Positions 34,356 to 43,822 of a DNA stretch of 64,000 nucleotides are shown one piece after another (the stretch's first letter is position 1; every line of letters begins with the position of its first letter). The translations under genes and the position numbers were made by a program. Source of the DNA: Odoribacter sp036657595 (lineage in GTDB: Bacteria > Bacteroidota > Bacteroidia > Bacteroidales > Marinifilaceae); the NCBI GenBank assembly GCA_036657595.1, contig JAVXFZ010000007.1, positions 4,983 through 68,982 of the forward strand, in the 5' to 3' direction. The notes beneath the pieces are model-generated. The model was not told the DNA's origin and made no database searches. It worked only from the letters and a program-made list of their open reading frames with translations.

Positions 34356-35546
34356 CTATTTTGCTACCGATTTTAGTATAAGTTCTGTAATAGCTGGTCT
34401 AAGACCAATGCGTCCCGGGAAACCGATATATCCTTGTCCTCGGCTAACATATAAAAATTGATTATTCTCTTGATAAAGACCGTCATATTCAGGGTATATG
34501 TGTTGTGCAGGGCTCCATCTTTTTTTTCCTATTTTTATTCCCATTTGCATAGCGTGCGTATGTCCTGATAGGGTGAGCGGAATATTATGTTCTAACACCT
34601 CAGCTCTCCAGTGTGAAGGATCGTGGGAGAGAAGAATAATAAAATGATTCTTTTTGAGTAAATGGATAGCTTCTGCTAATTTACCATAACGGGGGAAAGG
34701 TGGATTACCCCAATTTTCAACACCGGCAAGCCACAAGGTATCCATCCCTCTAATTATAGGAACATTATTATTATTAAGCATTTGGAAACCGATAGTTTCC
34801 ATATTCTTAAAAAACAGTTTAAGGTTTTCTTGTTTAGCTTCTTCTGTTGACCAACGGGTATAATCTCCATAATCGTGATTTCCGGTAATAGCATATTTCC
34901 CATAACGAGCTTTTAATTCCTTTAAATTTTTCATCCAGGGATTCATTTCAGATGCAAAATTATTAACCATATCTCCGGTAAATACGATCAGATCCGGATC
35001 TAAAGCATTGACTTCTTTTACTAATCGTGAAATTCCTGGGTAACTTTTCCCGTAACTTCCCAAATGTAAATCGGAAAGTTGAATGATTCTAAAATCCTCA
35101 AAAGCTTTCGGTAATTGGTTTAAATATACTGGGACAATTTCTGTCTTATAACAATAGCGACCTAATGTGATGCTATATAAAAGGATCATAAATACGAAAG
35201 TGGCAAAAATACTGGAAAACCATAGCACATAATGTCCGACGGATTTACTGAATATTTTGATAAAACGACCTATACCATTGAAAACAATAAAGAAAAATTT
35301 TGGTGTATAAAATAAAAAAATAAGTCCGACTAATTTCTCTATCCAAAAATAAGTTTCCGGTCCTTTTAAATGAAGTAAAAAGAACTGAAAACAAATCAAG
35401 AAAACTACAAAAATCAGGCTATGCAGACAATAAAGTAGGAGTTGCCATTTTTTGCGTAAATATACTTTGACTTGAAGCCAAAGTATCATATCTGTTAATA
35501 ATATAAAGATAAGTCCTACTATAAATATCAAACTGCTGCTTCGCAT
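34356..35546 (-). CDS. Membrane-anchored metallophosphoesterase (YkuE-like)
   Basis: A 396-residue protein with four hydrophobic helices in the first 130 residues followed by a calcineurin-like catalytic domain. The metal motifs are in order: IIQLSDLHLGSYGK, IVFTGDMVNNF, AITGNHDYGDY, LLSHDPSHWRAEV and LSGHTHAMQMG. This layout matches YkuE/YaeI-type enzymes, some of which act on lipid A precursors such as UDP-diacylglucosamine; the substrate here is not known. It is the first gene of a pair with the SpoIIE phosphatase. Confidence 0.9.
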   Translation of the reverse strand: MRSSSLIFIVGLIFILLTDMILWLQVKVYLRKKWQLLLYCLHSLIFVVFLICFQFFLLHLKGPETYFWIEKLVGLIFLFYTPKFFFIVFNGIGRFIKIFSKSVGHYVLWFSSIFATFVFMILLYSITLGRYCYKTEIVPVYLNQLPKAFEDFRIIQLSDLHLGSYGKSYPGISRLVKEVNALDPDLIVFTGDMVNNFASEMNPWMKNLKELKARYGKYAITGNHDYGDYTRWSTEEAKQENLKLFFKNMETIGFQMLNNNNVPIIRGMDTLWLAGVENWGNPPFPRYGKLAEAIHLLKKNHFIILLSHDPSHWRAEVLEHNIPLTLSGHTHAMQMGIKIGKKRWSPAQHIYPEYDGLYQENNQFLYVSRGQGYIGFPGRIGLRPAITELILKSVAK

Positions 35547-35674
35547 AATTAACCGTTCAGAAATTATAAAGAAACTAAAAATCCTCTGATATTATTCAAA
35601 ACTAAATCCGTCCTCTTTTTTTAACATACAATAGTTTAAAAAGATGATAGATGAAGTCAATCATAGTAGAAATA

Positions 35675-35710
35675 AGCTAAAAACGGTTTTAGTAATACCT
35701 TTTTTTAGCT
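35675..35710 (-). terminator. Candidate terminator after fhs
   Basis: AGCTAAAAA (35675-35683) pairs with TTTTTAGCT (35702-35710) with an 18-nt loop. It begins 24 bp beyond the fhs stop. The T-rich arm is inside the stem, and a second hairpin CTAAAA/TTTTAG lies in the loop, so the fold is uncertain. Confidence 0.45.
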
Positions 35711-35734
35711 CTTTCTTAATAGGTCAATAGATCA

Positions 35735-37402
35735 TTAGAATAATCCGGAAATATGTCCGTTTTCGTCTATATCAATATTCTCAGAAGCAGGCTTATCGGG
35801 TAGACCCGGCATACGCATAATTTCGCCGGTGATAGGGATAATAAAGCCTGCACCGGAAGCTATTTCTATTTGCCGGACAGTTACAATAAAATCTTTGGGA
35901 CGTCCCAGCAACTTGGGATTATCGGATAAAGATTTCTGCGTTTTTGCCATACAAATAGCCAATTTATCCAGTCCGAGGTTACTGATTTTTTTCAAATCAC
36001 TTTTAGCTTGAGCAGTATAATCAATAGCGGCAGCACCGTATATCTCTTTAGCGATTGTTTCGATTTTCTTTTCTACACTCCAATTCCAGTCGTATAGCGG
36101 TTTCACAGAGCATACACATTGTTCAGCAACTTTCGCTACCAGTCTTGCTAATTTTTCTGCCCCTTCACCACCTTTAGCCCAAACATCAGCTACTTCCATA
36201 GGGACACCAAGTTCTTTGCATTTATCAGCTATCACCTGTATCTCTGCATCTGTGTCAGAAACAAATTTATTCAAAGCGACGATAGGGCAGACATTGAATT
36301 TCTTCATATTTTCAACGTGCTTTTCTAAATTCACAATCCCCTTGCGTAAAGCTTCAATATTTTCTTCTTTTAAATTTTCAACTTTAATTCCGCCGTGATA
36401 TTTTAAGGCTCTGACAGTAGCAACCAGCACAACTGCACTTGGATGAAGTCCTGCTTTTACACATTTGATGTCAAAGAATTTCTCAGCTCCAAGATCAAAT
36501 CCAAATCCGGCTTCTGTCACAACAAAATCAGAAAGAGAAAGCCCCATTTTAGTTGCCAATACTGAATTAGTCCCCTGCGCAATATTTGCGAACGGTCCAC
36601 CGTGAATAATCGCCGAATTTCCTTCAATCGTCTGTACTAAGTTTGGTTTAATAGCTTCTTTTAATAAAGCAGCCATTGCTCCGTGTGCTTTCAGATCCCT
36701 TGCATATATTGGATGCTTGTCGTAAGTATAACCGATAAAAATATTTCCCAAGCGATCCTTCAGTTCTGTAAAACTTTCCACTAAACAGAGAATAGCCATA
36801 ATTTCTGAAGCAGCTGTAATATCAAATCCTGTTTCACGCGGGATTCCTGATGCTGTACCTCCTAAGCCGACAATAATATGTCGTAGAGAGCGATCGTTCA
36901 TATCCATTACCCTTTTCCAAGTTACCGTGCGTGGATCTAAATTAACAGTGGATGTTTTGCTTTGTATATTATTATCAATCAATGCAGCCAATAAATTATG
37001 TGCTTTTTCGACGGCATTAAAATCGCCCGTGAAATGAAGATTAATATCTTCCATCGGTAACACTTGTGAATATCCGCCACCGGTAGCACCTCCTTTGATA
37101 CCAAATACCGGACCCAGAGATGGTTCGCGGAGGACAACCGTTGTCTTTTTACCGATGCGATTCAATCCTTCGGTCAGTCCGATAGAGATAGTCGTTTTTC
37201 CTTCTCCTGCCGGAGTGGGAGAAATAGCTGATACTAAGATCAGATGTTTATTCTGCATTTTTAAAGGATCAATCAAGGACAACGGTAGTTTTGCCTTGTA
37301 TTTCCCGTATAATTCAATAGTTTCAGGGTCAATGTTCAATTTTGCGGCAATCTCTGTAATTGGTTTCAATTTTACAGTATTTGCAATTTCAATGTCTGTC
37401 AT
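35735..37402 (-). CDS. fhs: Formate-tetrahydrofolate ligase
   Basis: This enzyme makes 10-formyltetrahydrofolate from formate and ATP, feeding purine synthesis and one-carbon metabolism. The 555-residue protein has the P-loop ISPTPAGEGKTTISIGLTEGL near residue 57. Family-specific motifs are EPSLGPVFGIKGGATGGGYSQV, PMEDINLHFTGDF and FANIAQGTNSVLATKMGL, with VTEAGFGFDLGAEKFFDIKC. The length is normal. It follows a coiled-coil membrane protein by 31 bp. Confidence 0.97.
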   Translation of the reverse strand: MTDIEIANTVKLKPITEIAAKLNIDPETIELYGKYKAKLPLSLIDPLKMQNKHLILVSAISPTPAGEGKTTISIGLTEGLNRIGKKTTVVLREPSLGPVFGIKGGATGGGYSQVLPMEDINLHFTGDFNAVEKAHNLLAALIDNNIQSKTSTVNLDPRTVTWKRVMDMNDRSLRHIIVGLGGTASGIPRETGFDITAASEIMAILCLVESFTELKDRLGNIFIGYTYDKHPIYARDLKAHGAMAALLKEAIKPNLVQTIEGNSAIIHGGPFANIAQGTNSVLATKMGLSLSDFVVTEAGFGFDLGAEKFFDIKCVKAGLHPSAVVLVATVRALKYHGGIKVENLKEENIEALRKGIVNLEKHVENMKKFNVCPIVALNKFVSDTDAEIQVIADKCKELGVPMEVADVWAKGGEGAEKLARLVAKVAEQCVCSVKPLYDWNWSVEKKIETIAKEIYGAAAIDYTAQAKSDLKKISNLGLDKLAICMAKTQKSLSDNPKLLGRPKDFIVTVRQIEIASGAGFIIPITGEIMRMPGLPDKPASENIDIDENGHISGLF

Positions 37403-37433
37403 ATTGTATGTATTAGTTGTCGTTGGTATGCTT

Positions 37434-38321
37434 TTATTTCAGGAAAAATTCAGTTGTACCGATTAATTCATTATCGCTAAATAATTCAGCTGTGTATTTC
37501 CCTTTTATCAAACTGCCGTCATTGGGCCAATAAATAGCCATTTCAAGTCGTTCGCCCTCGTAAGTAATCTCTCGTTTAGCAGAATAGGTCAGAGAGACAT
37601 TTTGATATTTAAAGAATGCTTTATCGCTAAAGGCAATCACTTTATCATCCGGTCGTTTCAAGCGCAGATAAATGATTCGTTCTCCTCGTTTTGCTGTAAT
37701 ATTTTTAGTGACAATAAATTCGGCTTTCAGATTAAAACATTTTTTCCAATTTATTTCCCGATCTTTTTTATTCACCGGATATACAATAAAATTCTCTGTT
37801 TTGAGTGCGCTGGCTCTCGCAATCACCTCCTTCATATCCTTTTGCTGATTCTCTAATTTCTGATTACGTTCGCGTACCCAGTTTATTTGTTGGCGTACTT
37901 CCGTATTCTCTTTTGATAGCTTCTGATTAAGCTGATTCAAAGAATCAATTTGTACGACATAACTTCTCAACACTGTTTTTAAAGTACCGACTTCCTGTTT
38001 ATAACGATTAATTTCAGCGTATGAATTATCCCTAAATTTTTTCATCTGATCGAGCAATGTAGCTATTTTCTCTTGTTCCGCTAATAGCTTCTCATTTAAG
38101 GTGTCATTGCTTGTTTTCAATCCGTCGTAATTAATACTAAGGTCAGATAATTCTTGTTGTAAAACTTCCTTTTCTTCGTGAATAACTGCAATGTGCTTTT
38201 TGTTTTCAGATTTTTCTATCAAAAAGAAAACCAACAGGGTGATGAGGATAGCTGATAGACAAGCAATAATAATGACAAATGTTTTATCTTTCTTGTCTTT
38301 GATAAATGTACTTTCTTCCAT
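37434..38321 (-). CDS. Membrane-anchored coiled-coil protein of unknown function
   Basis: A 295-residue protein with a cytoplasmic lead (MEESTFIKDKKDKT), one transmembrane helix at about residues 14-35, a coiled coil from about 45 to 165, and a beta-rich C-terminal domain of about 120 residues. The last domain includes NWKKCFNLKAEFIVTKNITAKRGERIIYLRLKRPDDKVI and a strand-rich end, FSDNELIGTTEFFLK. This layout, single helix plus coiled coil plus compact domain, is common in conserved Bacteroidetes proteins. I cannot assign a role. It is upstream of and probably cotranscribed with fhs. Confidence 0.72.
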   Translation of the reverse strand: MEESTFIKDKKDKTFVIIIACLSAILITLLVFFLIEKSENKKHIAVIHEEKEVLQQELSDLSINYDGLKTSNDTLNEKLLAEQEKIATLLDQMKKFRDNSYAEINRYKQEVGTLKTVLRSYVVQIDSLNQLNQKLSKENTEVRQQINWVRERNQKLENQQKDMKEVIARASALKTENFIVYPVNKKDREINWKKCFNLKAEFIVTKNITAKRGERIIYLRLKRPDDKVIAFSDKAFFKYQNVSLTYSAKREITYEGERLEMAIYWPNDGSLIKGKYTAELFSDNELIGTTEFFLK

Positions 38322-38532
38322 AGTTTAATCTCGTGTCTTTTTTTATATTCTTTTGTAAACGTAATAGTGCAAAGATATGAAAAATAAAAGAATAAATATG
38401 AGTGTTAAAACTAAAAGCATTCGAAGAAATTATTTTAATATTTTCCTTTATAAAATAATTGGTAAATTTGTTTTTTACAATTTTTAAACTTATTATTGTG
38501 AACAAAGTAACACTGAAAAAGTATAGCAATAT

Positions 38533-38560
38533 TTTGAAATCTGAAACACTTCATTTCAAA
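38533..38560. repeat. 8-bp inverted repeat upstream of the DUF2851 gene
   Basis: TTTGAAAT (38533-38540) and ATTTCAAA (38553-38560) face each other across 12 nt in the region between divergent genes. A TACTTTTG octamer on the minus strand lies just beyond at 38575-38568. This could be an operator, or a coincidence in A+T-rich DNA. Confidence 0.35.
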
Positions 38561-38614
38561 CTGCTTGCAAAAGTATAAACGAAATGGAAAGTACTACTGA
38601 TAAAGAAAAATCAG

Positions 38615-39904
38615 ATGCGTGAAGAATTCTTACAATACATTTGGGCAAACTCATTATTTAGGAGTAATGAATTCACCACAGTTTCGGGGAAAGCGGTGAA
38701 AGTGATACAGGCAGGGTCTTTAAATCGGGATGCTGGTCCTGACTTTTTTAATGCAAGGATTCGTATCGGCGACGTAGAATTTGCCGGAAATGTGGAAGTT
38801 CATTTACGTAACAGCGATTGGTATGCTCATAAACATCAGGTAGATGCGTCCTATAACAATGTTATTTTGTCTGTCGTCAGTGATGCGGATACTCAAATAT
38901 ATAATAAGGCGGGAAGAGAAATAGAAACGATCGTATTGGATTATGCCGGAAGTTTATATGAAGAATATCGGTTGATGCAGGGGAACAAAATGAAACCCGG
39001 TTGTCGCAGAAATCTGTCGAAAATAAATACAGAATATGTTAATCTCTCTTTACAATCGTTGGCAATTGAACGTTTGGAAAGAAAATGTCTGGAAATCAGT
39101 ACGATACTTGAACAAACACACAACGACTGGGAAGAATGTTTTTATAGATGGATGTGTAAATATTGGGCAGGCAATGTAAATGCGGAGGCATTCTATCAAT
39201 TATCGCTTCGTCTACCATATCGCATTCTACTTCGTTATGCAGATCAACAGCATATACTGGAAACCTTATTATTGGGATGTGCCGGATTATTAGAAAATGC
39301 CGATGATGATGAATATATCTTTTCATTAAAGCAAGATTTTCAATATCTAAAAAGCAAACACAATTTAGTGCCAATGCCTGCGGAGCAATGGAAATTTATG
39401 CGTATCCGTCCGAATGCTTTTCCTACGGTAAGGCTGGCATTGCTGGCTTCTTTTCTTCAAGGTTACGGCAACTTATTTTCGCAGGTATTAGAGGCTGTGA
39501 CATTAAAAGATATAGCTGCATTATTAAACCTGTCTGCATCTTCTTATTGGTGTAAACATTACCGTCCGGGTGTCGTTACTGCCGAAAGACCTCGAAATTT
39601 AGGCGATCGGATGAAAAGAACACTTCTTATTAATGCTGTGATACCTTTCGTTTTCTTATATGGAGAAAAAATGGGAGAGGAGAAGTATCAGGAAAAAGCA
39701 ATGCAATGGTTAGAAGAATGTCCGCCGGAGGATAATTACATTGTTCGAGCTTGGAGGAATTTGGGCTTTAAATTTAATTCTGCTTCTCAAACACAGGCTT
39801 TGATTGAATTATCGAAAGAATATTGTGATTGCCATCGTTGCTTGCAATGTCGGATTGGCAGAGAAGTACTAAAATGCTCTAATATTCTACACGATCATTT
39901 CTAA
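38615..39904 (+). CDS. DUF2851 family protein
   Basis: A 429-residue soluble protein of a family largely restricted to Bacteroidetes. The N-terminus has the typical LQYIWANSLFRSNEFTTVSGKAVKVIQAGSLNRDAGPDFFNARIRIG, followed by GNVEVHLRNSDWYAHKHQVDASYNNVILSVV, in which the D-A-G-P-D-F and H-x-x-S-D-W motifs suggest a nuclease-like or metal-binding fold; this is inference only. A cysteine-rich end is seen in CDCHRCLQCRIG. The function is unknown. Its 3' end overlaps that of the next gene on the opposite strand by 18 bp. Confidence 0.85.
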   Translation: MREEFLQYIWANSLFRSNEFTTVSGKAVKVIQAGSLNRDAGPDFFNARIRIGDVEFAGNVEVHLRNSDWYAHKHQVDASYNNVILSVVSDADTQIYNKAGREIETIVLDYAGSLYEEYRLMQGNKMKPGCRRNLSKINTEYVNLSLQSLAIERLERKCLEISTILEQTHNDWEECFYRWMCKYWAGNVNAEAFYQLSLRLPYRILLRYADQQHILETLLLGCAGLLENADDDEYIFSLKQDFQYLKSKHNLVPMPAEQWKFMRIRPNAFPTVRLALLASFLQGYGNLFSQVLEAVTLKDIAALLNLSASSYWCKHYRPGVVTAERPRNLGDRMKRTLLINAVIPFVFLYGEKMGEEKYQEKAMQWLEECPPEDNYIVRAWRNLGFKFNSASQTQALIELSKEYCDCHRCLQCRIGREVLKCSNILHDHF

Positions 39905-40276
39905 GGCTTCCTGACGTAATATTTCAGGTAAATTGATCTCTCTCTTTTCAAGACTGATCAGCCAATCCGTAATCTCTTCCTGACGCAGAGAATAAAGTAT
40001 ATCCCGAAATTCATCAATTTGTTTGTTGTTATAACAATTTGCCGGAATACCTTTATACAAATCCAATTCTTCGTCTTCAAAATAATCAATTTGGGAAGAC
40101 GCTTTTTTTAATCCCTTTTCACAAATAGCGTGAGCACCACAACATTCCGCTGGAGGAGCAATGATCTCATTCGCTTCTTTATTCTTTCGCTGGCTTAAAA
40201 AAGTAAACAGGGCAACAATGATGAGCAGCCCTGTTATACCTAATACAATATAAATCATTCTTGAATGTTTAAACAC
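39887..40276 (-). CDS. Small conserved membrane protein with a C-C-G-x-H-x-x-C motif
   Basis: A 129-residue protein with one transmembrane helix (about residues 8-27) and a cytoplasmic or periplasmic domain carrying AECCGAHAICEKGL and then an acidic segment, DYFEDEELDLYKGI. The cysteine/histidine cluster could bind a metal. Some databases label relatives phospholipase, but I see no catalytic motif. A second ATG at 40258 (MIYIVLG) is an alternative start. Its stop overlaps the DUF2851 gene end tail to tail. Confidence 0.68.
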   Translation of the reverse strand: MFKHSRMIYIVLGITGLLIIVALFTFLSQRKNKEANEIIAPPAECCGAHAICEKGLKKASSQIDYFEDEELDLYKGIPANCYNNKQIDEFRDILYSLRQEEITDWLISLEKREINLPEILRQEALEMIV

Positions 40277-40302
40277 TAAACTTTCTGTCTCTGATCCTTT
40301 TC

Positions 40303-40953
40303 TTATTTTTTCAATTCTTTTCTCAAAAGTTCAACCTGATTCGTCAATTTCTTAATCTCAACATCAGCATCTGCTTTTGTTTTTCTGATCCAAGTTAACT
40401 TCTTATTCATCTCTTCATTATCCGCTTGCAGCCTGCTCAGTTCATCAGCATTTGTCTGTTTGCTTGCCATTGCAGTTTCCAATTCGCTCTTCATCCTTCT
40501 GTTTTCAGCTTCCAAATTTGTTTGCAATTCGCTCAATTGACGGCGCAATTGATCTCGATCGGAGGTAGCTTTTTGTAAAGTGCTTTCCAAAGTAGTAATT
40601 TGTTCACCGGATGATTGGGTCGTCATTTTAATTTGATCGGCAACATCATTCAACTCTGATTTCAATTCCACCTGTTTGCTTTCAAGTGAACGTAATTTCG
40701 TATATAATTGATCAATTGTTTTATCTTTCACCGCATTATTTTCTGTCAACTTATATCGGATTGAATTGAAATCTTCTTTTGCTAATTTTAGATCGTTTTC
40801 CAATTTACTCTTATCCCTTTTCAGATCTAATACATTTCTATCAACCTCTCTCTTGGCTTTTGCCAAATCTTCAAACTTTTTCTTGGAAACGCACGATGAC
40901 ACAAGAGATGAGATTAAGATTAAACTTCCAACATATAAAACTGTTTTTTTCAT
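40303..40953 (-). CDS. Coiled-coil lipoprotein
   Basis: A 216-residue protein with a lipoprotein signal (MKKTVLYVGSLILISSLVSSC, cysteine at 21), then nearly continuous heptads to the end, rich in Lys, Glu and Gln (KKFEDLAKAKREVDRNVLDLKRDKSKLENDLK and similar). The structure is a long coiled coil tethered to a membrane, probably the inner leaflet of the outer membrane. No catalytic part is present. It lies 26 bp upstream of the small membrane protein gene and is probably cotranscribed. Confidence 0.75.
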   Translation of the reverse strand: MKKTVLYVGSLILISSLVSSCVSKKKFEDLAKAKREVDRNVLDLKRDKSKLENDLKLAKEDFNSIRYKLTENNAVKDKTIDQLYTKLRSLESKQVELKSELNDVADQIKMTTQSSGEQITTLESTLQKATSDRDQLRRQLSELQTNLEAENRRMKSELETAMASKQTNADELSRLQADNEEMNKKLTWIRKTKADADVEIKKLTNQVELLRKELKK

Positions 40954-41072
40954 ATAGAATAATTCTAATTATTTATTGACACATTTTGGTTTTAAGCATT
41001 ATAATTGCTTACTTTGGGGCAAATATATAAAATAAAATAGAAAACACACTTGAATTGTTTAAAACTATTAGT

Positions 41073-42248
41073 ATGAATAAAAGATTCTTTTCGTTAATTA
41101 TATTAATTTTAAGTTCTATCCTATCTGTAAATGCTCAGGATGACAGTAAAATAATAATTAAAGGGACTGTCATAAATGCCCAAACAGGAGAGCCGATTGC
41201 TTTTGCTAATATGGGGGTATTAGGGACTGTGGCAGGTGTCGCTTCAGATATGGAGGGGAGATTTGAATTGTCTGTTCCGGATAAATATGCTACAAATATC
41301 ATTCGAGTATCAGCAGTCGGTTATGCAGGCTGTGATATGAAAGTATACGAGGCAAAAGCTAAGCCTGATTTAAAAATTGCTTTAAAACCGGTGACTTATG
41401 CCATCGGGGCTGTGGATGTACACGGTCAATTGCTCATTTATAAGAAAATGATTCAAAATGTTGTTTCCAATATCCTGAAAAATTACATCTCCAAACCGTA
41501 TAGCTATGATGGTTATTTTAAATACAAGACAAACGTCAATGGAGAAGAGAAAGTAAAGGAAGCCATCGTCACTCTTTACGATTCCAAGGGCTATCATCGT
41601 AAAGATGTCGCTTCGGCATTTCAGGAACAAAACTACCATTTCAGCGAAGTGCGCCGTAGTCAAGAGCTCGGATCTGTATTAGACGGGCTGACTTATTTTG
41701 ATGACATACTGACTGCCGATATTGTTCGGAACACTCGCAATGTGCTGGATATTGTCAATTCACGTGATTATAAATTAAAAAATAAGGGTAAATTGATCTA
41801 CGAGGGCGATTCCGTTCAAATTATCGCTTATAATGTGGTAAATCCATCTATTTCAACAACAGGCGATCCATCTGTTCAAACTTACAACGGAGAGATTTAT
41901 ATCAATCAAAAAGATATGGCTGTTTTGAAAAATGTAATTAACATTACTTCAAGGAATTTCAATATACTGGGCAGAAATCTCGTGACTATAAATGAGCAAT
42001 CGAAGAGCGATGTCAAAATGACAATTACAACCACTTATAAAAAGCTGAAATCAATTTATTTCCTCAGTGGAGTGACGATTGAATACACTTATAAAGAAGC
42101 GGATAAAGAGATAAAAGGAGAGATGGAATATGTGACCACCCGTGTGAATATAGAAACACCGACCCCTATCAAAGGACGGATGTATTATGAAGACATCAAG
42201 AAAAATGAAGATTTTTGGAAAGGCTACACCGTTTATTTTGAAAATTAA
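41073..42248 (+). CDS. Secreted protein with carboxypeptidase-regulatory-like domain
   Basis: A protein of about 391 residues with a signal peptide (MNKRFFSLIILILSSILSVNAQ). A CarboxypepD_reg-like domain follows (IIKGTVINAQTGEPIAFANMGVLGTVAGVASDMEGRFELSVP), as in SusC-type and DUF5686 proteins. The remainder is beta-rich and has the ISKPYSYDGYFKYKT region seen in related Bacteroidetes proteins. No TonB-receptor barrel is present. The start at 41073 gives a clean signal peptide; an upstream in-frame ATG at 41055 adds six residues. An outer-membrane or periplasmic location is likely; the function is unknown. Confidence 0.78.
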   Translation: MNKRFFSLIILILSSILSVNAQDDSKIIIKGTVINAQTGEPIAFANMGVLGTVAGVASDMEGRFELSVPDKYATNIIRVSAVGYAGCDMKVYEAKAKPDLKIALKPVTYAIGAVDVHGQLLIYKKMIQNVVSNILKNYISKPYSYDGYFKYKTNVNGEEKVKEAIVTLYDSKGYHRKDVASAFQEQNYHFSEVRRSQELGSVLDGLTYFDDILTADIVRNTRNVLDIVNSRDYKLKNKGKLIYEGDSVQIIAYNVVNPSISTTGDPSVQTYNGEIYINQKDMAVLKNVINITSRNFNILGRNLVTINEQSKSDVKMTITTTYKKLKSIYFLSGVTIEYTYKEADKEIKGEMEYVTTRVNIETPTPIKGRMYYEDIKKNEDFWKGYTVYFEN

Positions 42249-42275
42249 AAACAGATTAATAAACTCAAAAAAATG

Positions 42276-42310
42276 AAGGGGCAGAAAAATTTTCTACCCC
42301 TTTATTTTTT
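42276..42310. terminator. Intrinsic terminator between convergent genes
   Basis: AAGGGG (42276-42281) with CCCCTT, and AGAAA (42283-42287) with TTTCT (42291-42295), form a stem with one mismatch and a 3-nt loop. T-rich sequence follows on the plus side and A-rich sequence precedes it, so it can serve both the secreted-protein gene (+) and the OstA-like gene (-). Confidence 0.75.
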
Positions 42311-42313
42311 TAT

Positions 42314-43807
42314 TTATTTCTTAAAAATATCTTCTTTCTTTAAAGGCTTTTGATTGATATGCCATTGAAAATCTTTTAAATAACGATCCTCCTTCGTCAC
42401 TTTGAACAATGGATTCAACTTTCCTTCCGGTTTTGTTAGAAATACAATTTTCTTTACTCTCTTTTGAGTCAAATAAATATTCATATTAGAACAAATCGTC
42501 TTGTTCAATCCGAAAATCACGCCTTTATCATCCGTGTAGTAAAGCACTTCTCCATTACCGTTCACATAGACCTTTGTCAGTTCATTGTTAGTCACATAGC
42601 CGGTCATATTGCGACCTTTGATCTGATTAAACATTACGGTGTCAAGTTGGTTAATAATTAATGCTTTATTGAGTAAATGAAATTCATCCACCTGATTATT
42701 CCGGAGATGCATATCTATCGTCGTAGCCGTCATTTGATTGCCTCCTGCCCATACAATAGGTGCGGTATAAAGATAAATAGTCGAATCGGCTACCGGAAAT
42801 ACCATTGAGTCGCATAAACCCTGCAAATCCGTGCTAAAGAACTTTGTATTGAAGTAACACTTCATTACATTATTGCCGATAGAATCCTTTGTCATAAAAA
42901 GAGTATCGCCGTGTACAAAAAGCGAATCCGTTTTACCTGCCATAATCAGCAAGGCTCTTTGTGTCACATAGGCAGAATCATTACTTTTCTGTATTTCTCC
43001 ATAATTCCCTTCGATAATGACGTTGTTTACCGTATCGTAAAGATGGATATTCTGCCGCATAATGGCAGTGTTCGTCATACTGTCAATGACCATCGTGTCG
43101 GCTCGTCCCCAATAATCAGTGTAGGTGATTCTATTGTTTTTATACAGTTCGGCGTGAGAAGTCATTGAATTATACCAACCGTTTTCAGAATATAAAGTTC
43201 TCTTATCTCCATAAATGTAAGTGGGTCCCAAGATCGTAATGATTTTCGTATCCGTTTTATACTTCATCGTGTCAGAAAACATTGTATAATCGGGCGTATA
43301 GACTTTCACACTGTCTTTAAAAAACATTTCACTAAGTGCAACGTGATAATATCCTTCATCGCTGATCAAAGTATTTACGCTGTCTTTGATAGTTCCTTTG
43401 TTGAAATAATATCCGATCCGTTGACCGGCATCATAATCCAAAAAATTCGTTGTCAGCGTGATCTGAGGATCTTGCATAATAACGTGATCCCTGACTTTCG
43501 CCATTTGCGAAATCCCGCTATAAGTCATATAATCCCCCCAAAGATTCAGGGTATCGTTTTGTATCACGTGTACATTGCCGAATGCTTCAACAAAATTACT
43601 ATCGGGATAATTATACAAACTGTCGCAGGACATCAACATATTGTTATGTTCCAAACTGACATTACCGAATAATTTACTGATATTTTTTTTAAAATCCTGT
43701 GTTCCGGTGTCGGAATGCTTTATTTGAATAACAGCTTTATTCTGTGCTGTTGTTTGTAAACACACACTCAGAAGACAGGCAATGATCAGTAGAGCTTTTA
43801 TACGCAT
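42314..43807 (-). CDS. OstA-like (LptA/LptD N-terminal-like) outer membrane assembly protein
   Basis: A 497-residue protein with a signal peptide (MRIKALLIIACLLSVCLQTTAQ) and repeats of the OstA/LptA beta-jellyroll type: SCDSLYNYPDSNFVEAFGNVHVIQNDTLNLWGDYMTYSG, then further D-T-L and Y-x-x-x-x-G-x-V units. In Bacteroidetes this protein is thought to take part in lipopolysaccharide transport across the periplasm. It closes the block that includes the SurA-like and PpiC-like proteins and MoxR, but only an envelope-biogenesis role is supported by the context. It lies 15 bp after the MoxR gene and probably shares its transcript. Confidence 0.84.
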   Translation of the reverse strand: MRIKALLIIACLLSVCLQTTAQNKAVIQIKHSDTGTQDFKKNISKLFGNVSLEHNNMLMSCDSLYNYPDSNFVEAFGNVHVIQNDTLNLWGDYMTYSGISQMAKVRDHVIMQDPQITLTTNFLDYDAGQRIGYYFNKGTIKDSVNTLISDEGYYHVALSEMFFKDSVKVYTPDYTMFSDTMKYKTDTKIITILGPTYIYGDKRTLYSENGWYNSMTSHAELYKNNRITYTDYWGRADTMVIDSMTNTAIMRQNIHLYDTVNNVIIEGNYGEIQKSNDSAYVTQRALLIMAGKTDSLFVHGDTLFMTKDSIGNNVMKCYFNTKFFSTDLQGLCDSMVFPVADSTIYLYTAPIVWAGGNQMTATTIDMHLRNNQVDEFHLLNKALIINQLDTVMFNQIKGRNMTGYVTNNELTKVYVNGNGEVLYYTDDKGVIFGLNKTICSNMNIYLTQKRVKKIVFLTKPEGKLNPLFKVTKEDRYLKDFQWHINQKPLKKEDIFKK

Positions 43808-43822
43808 TTTGTTTCAATAAAA

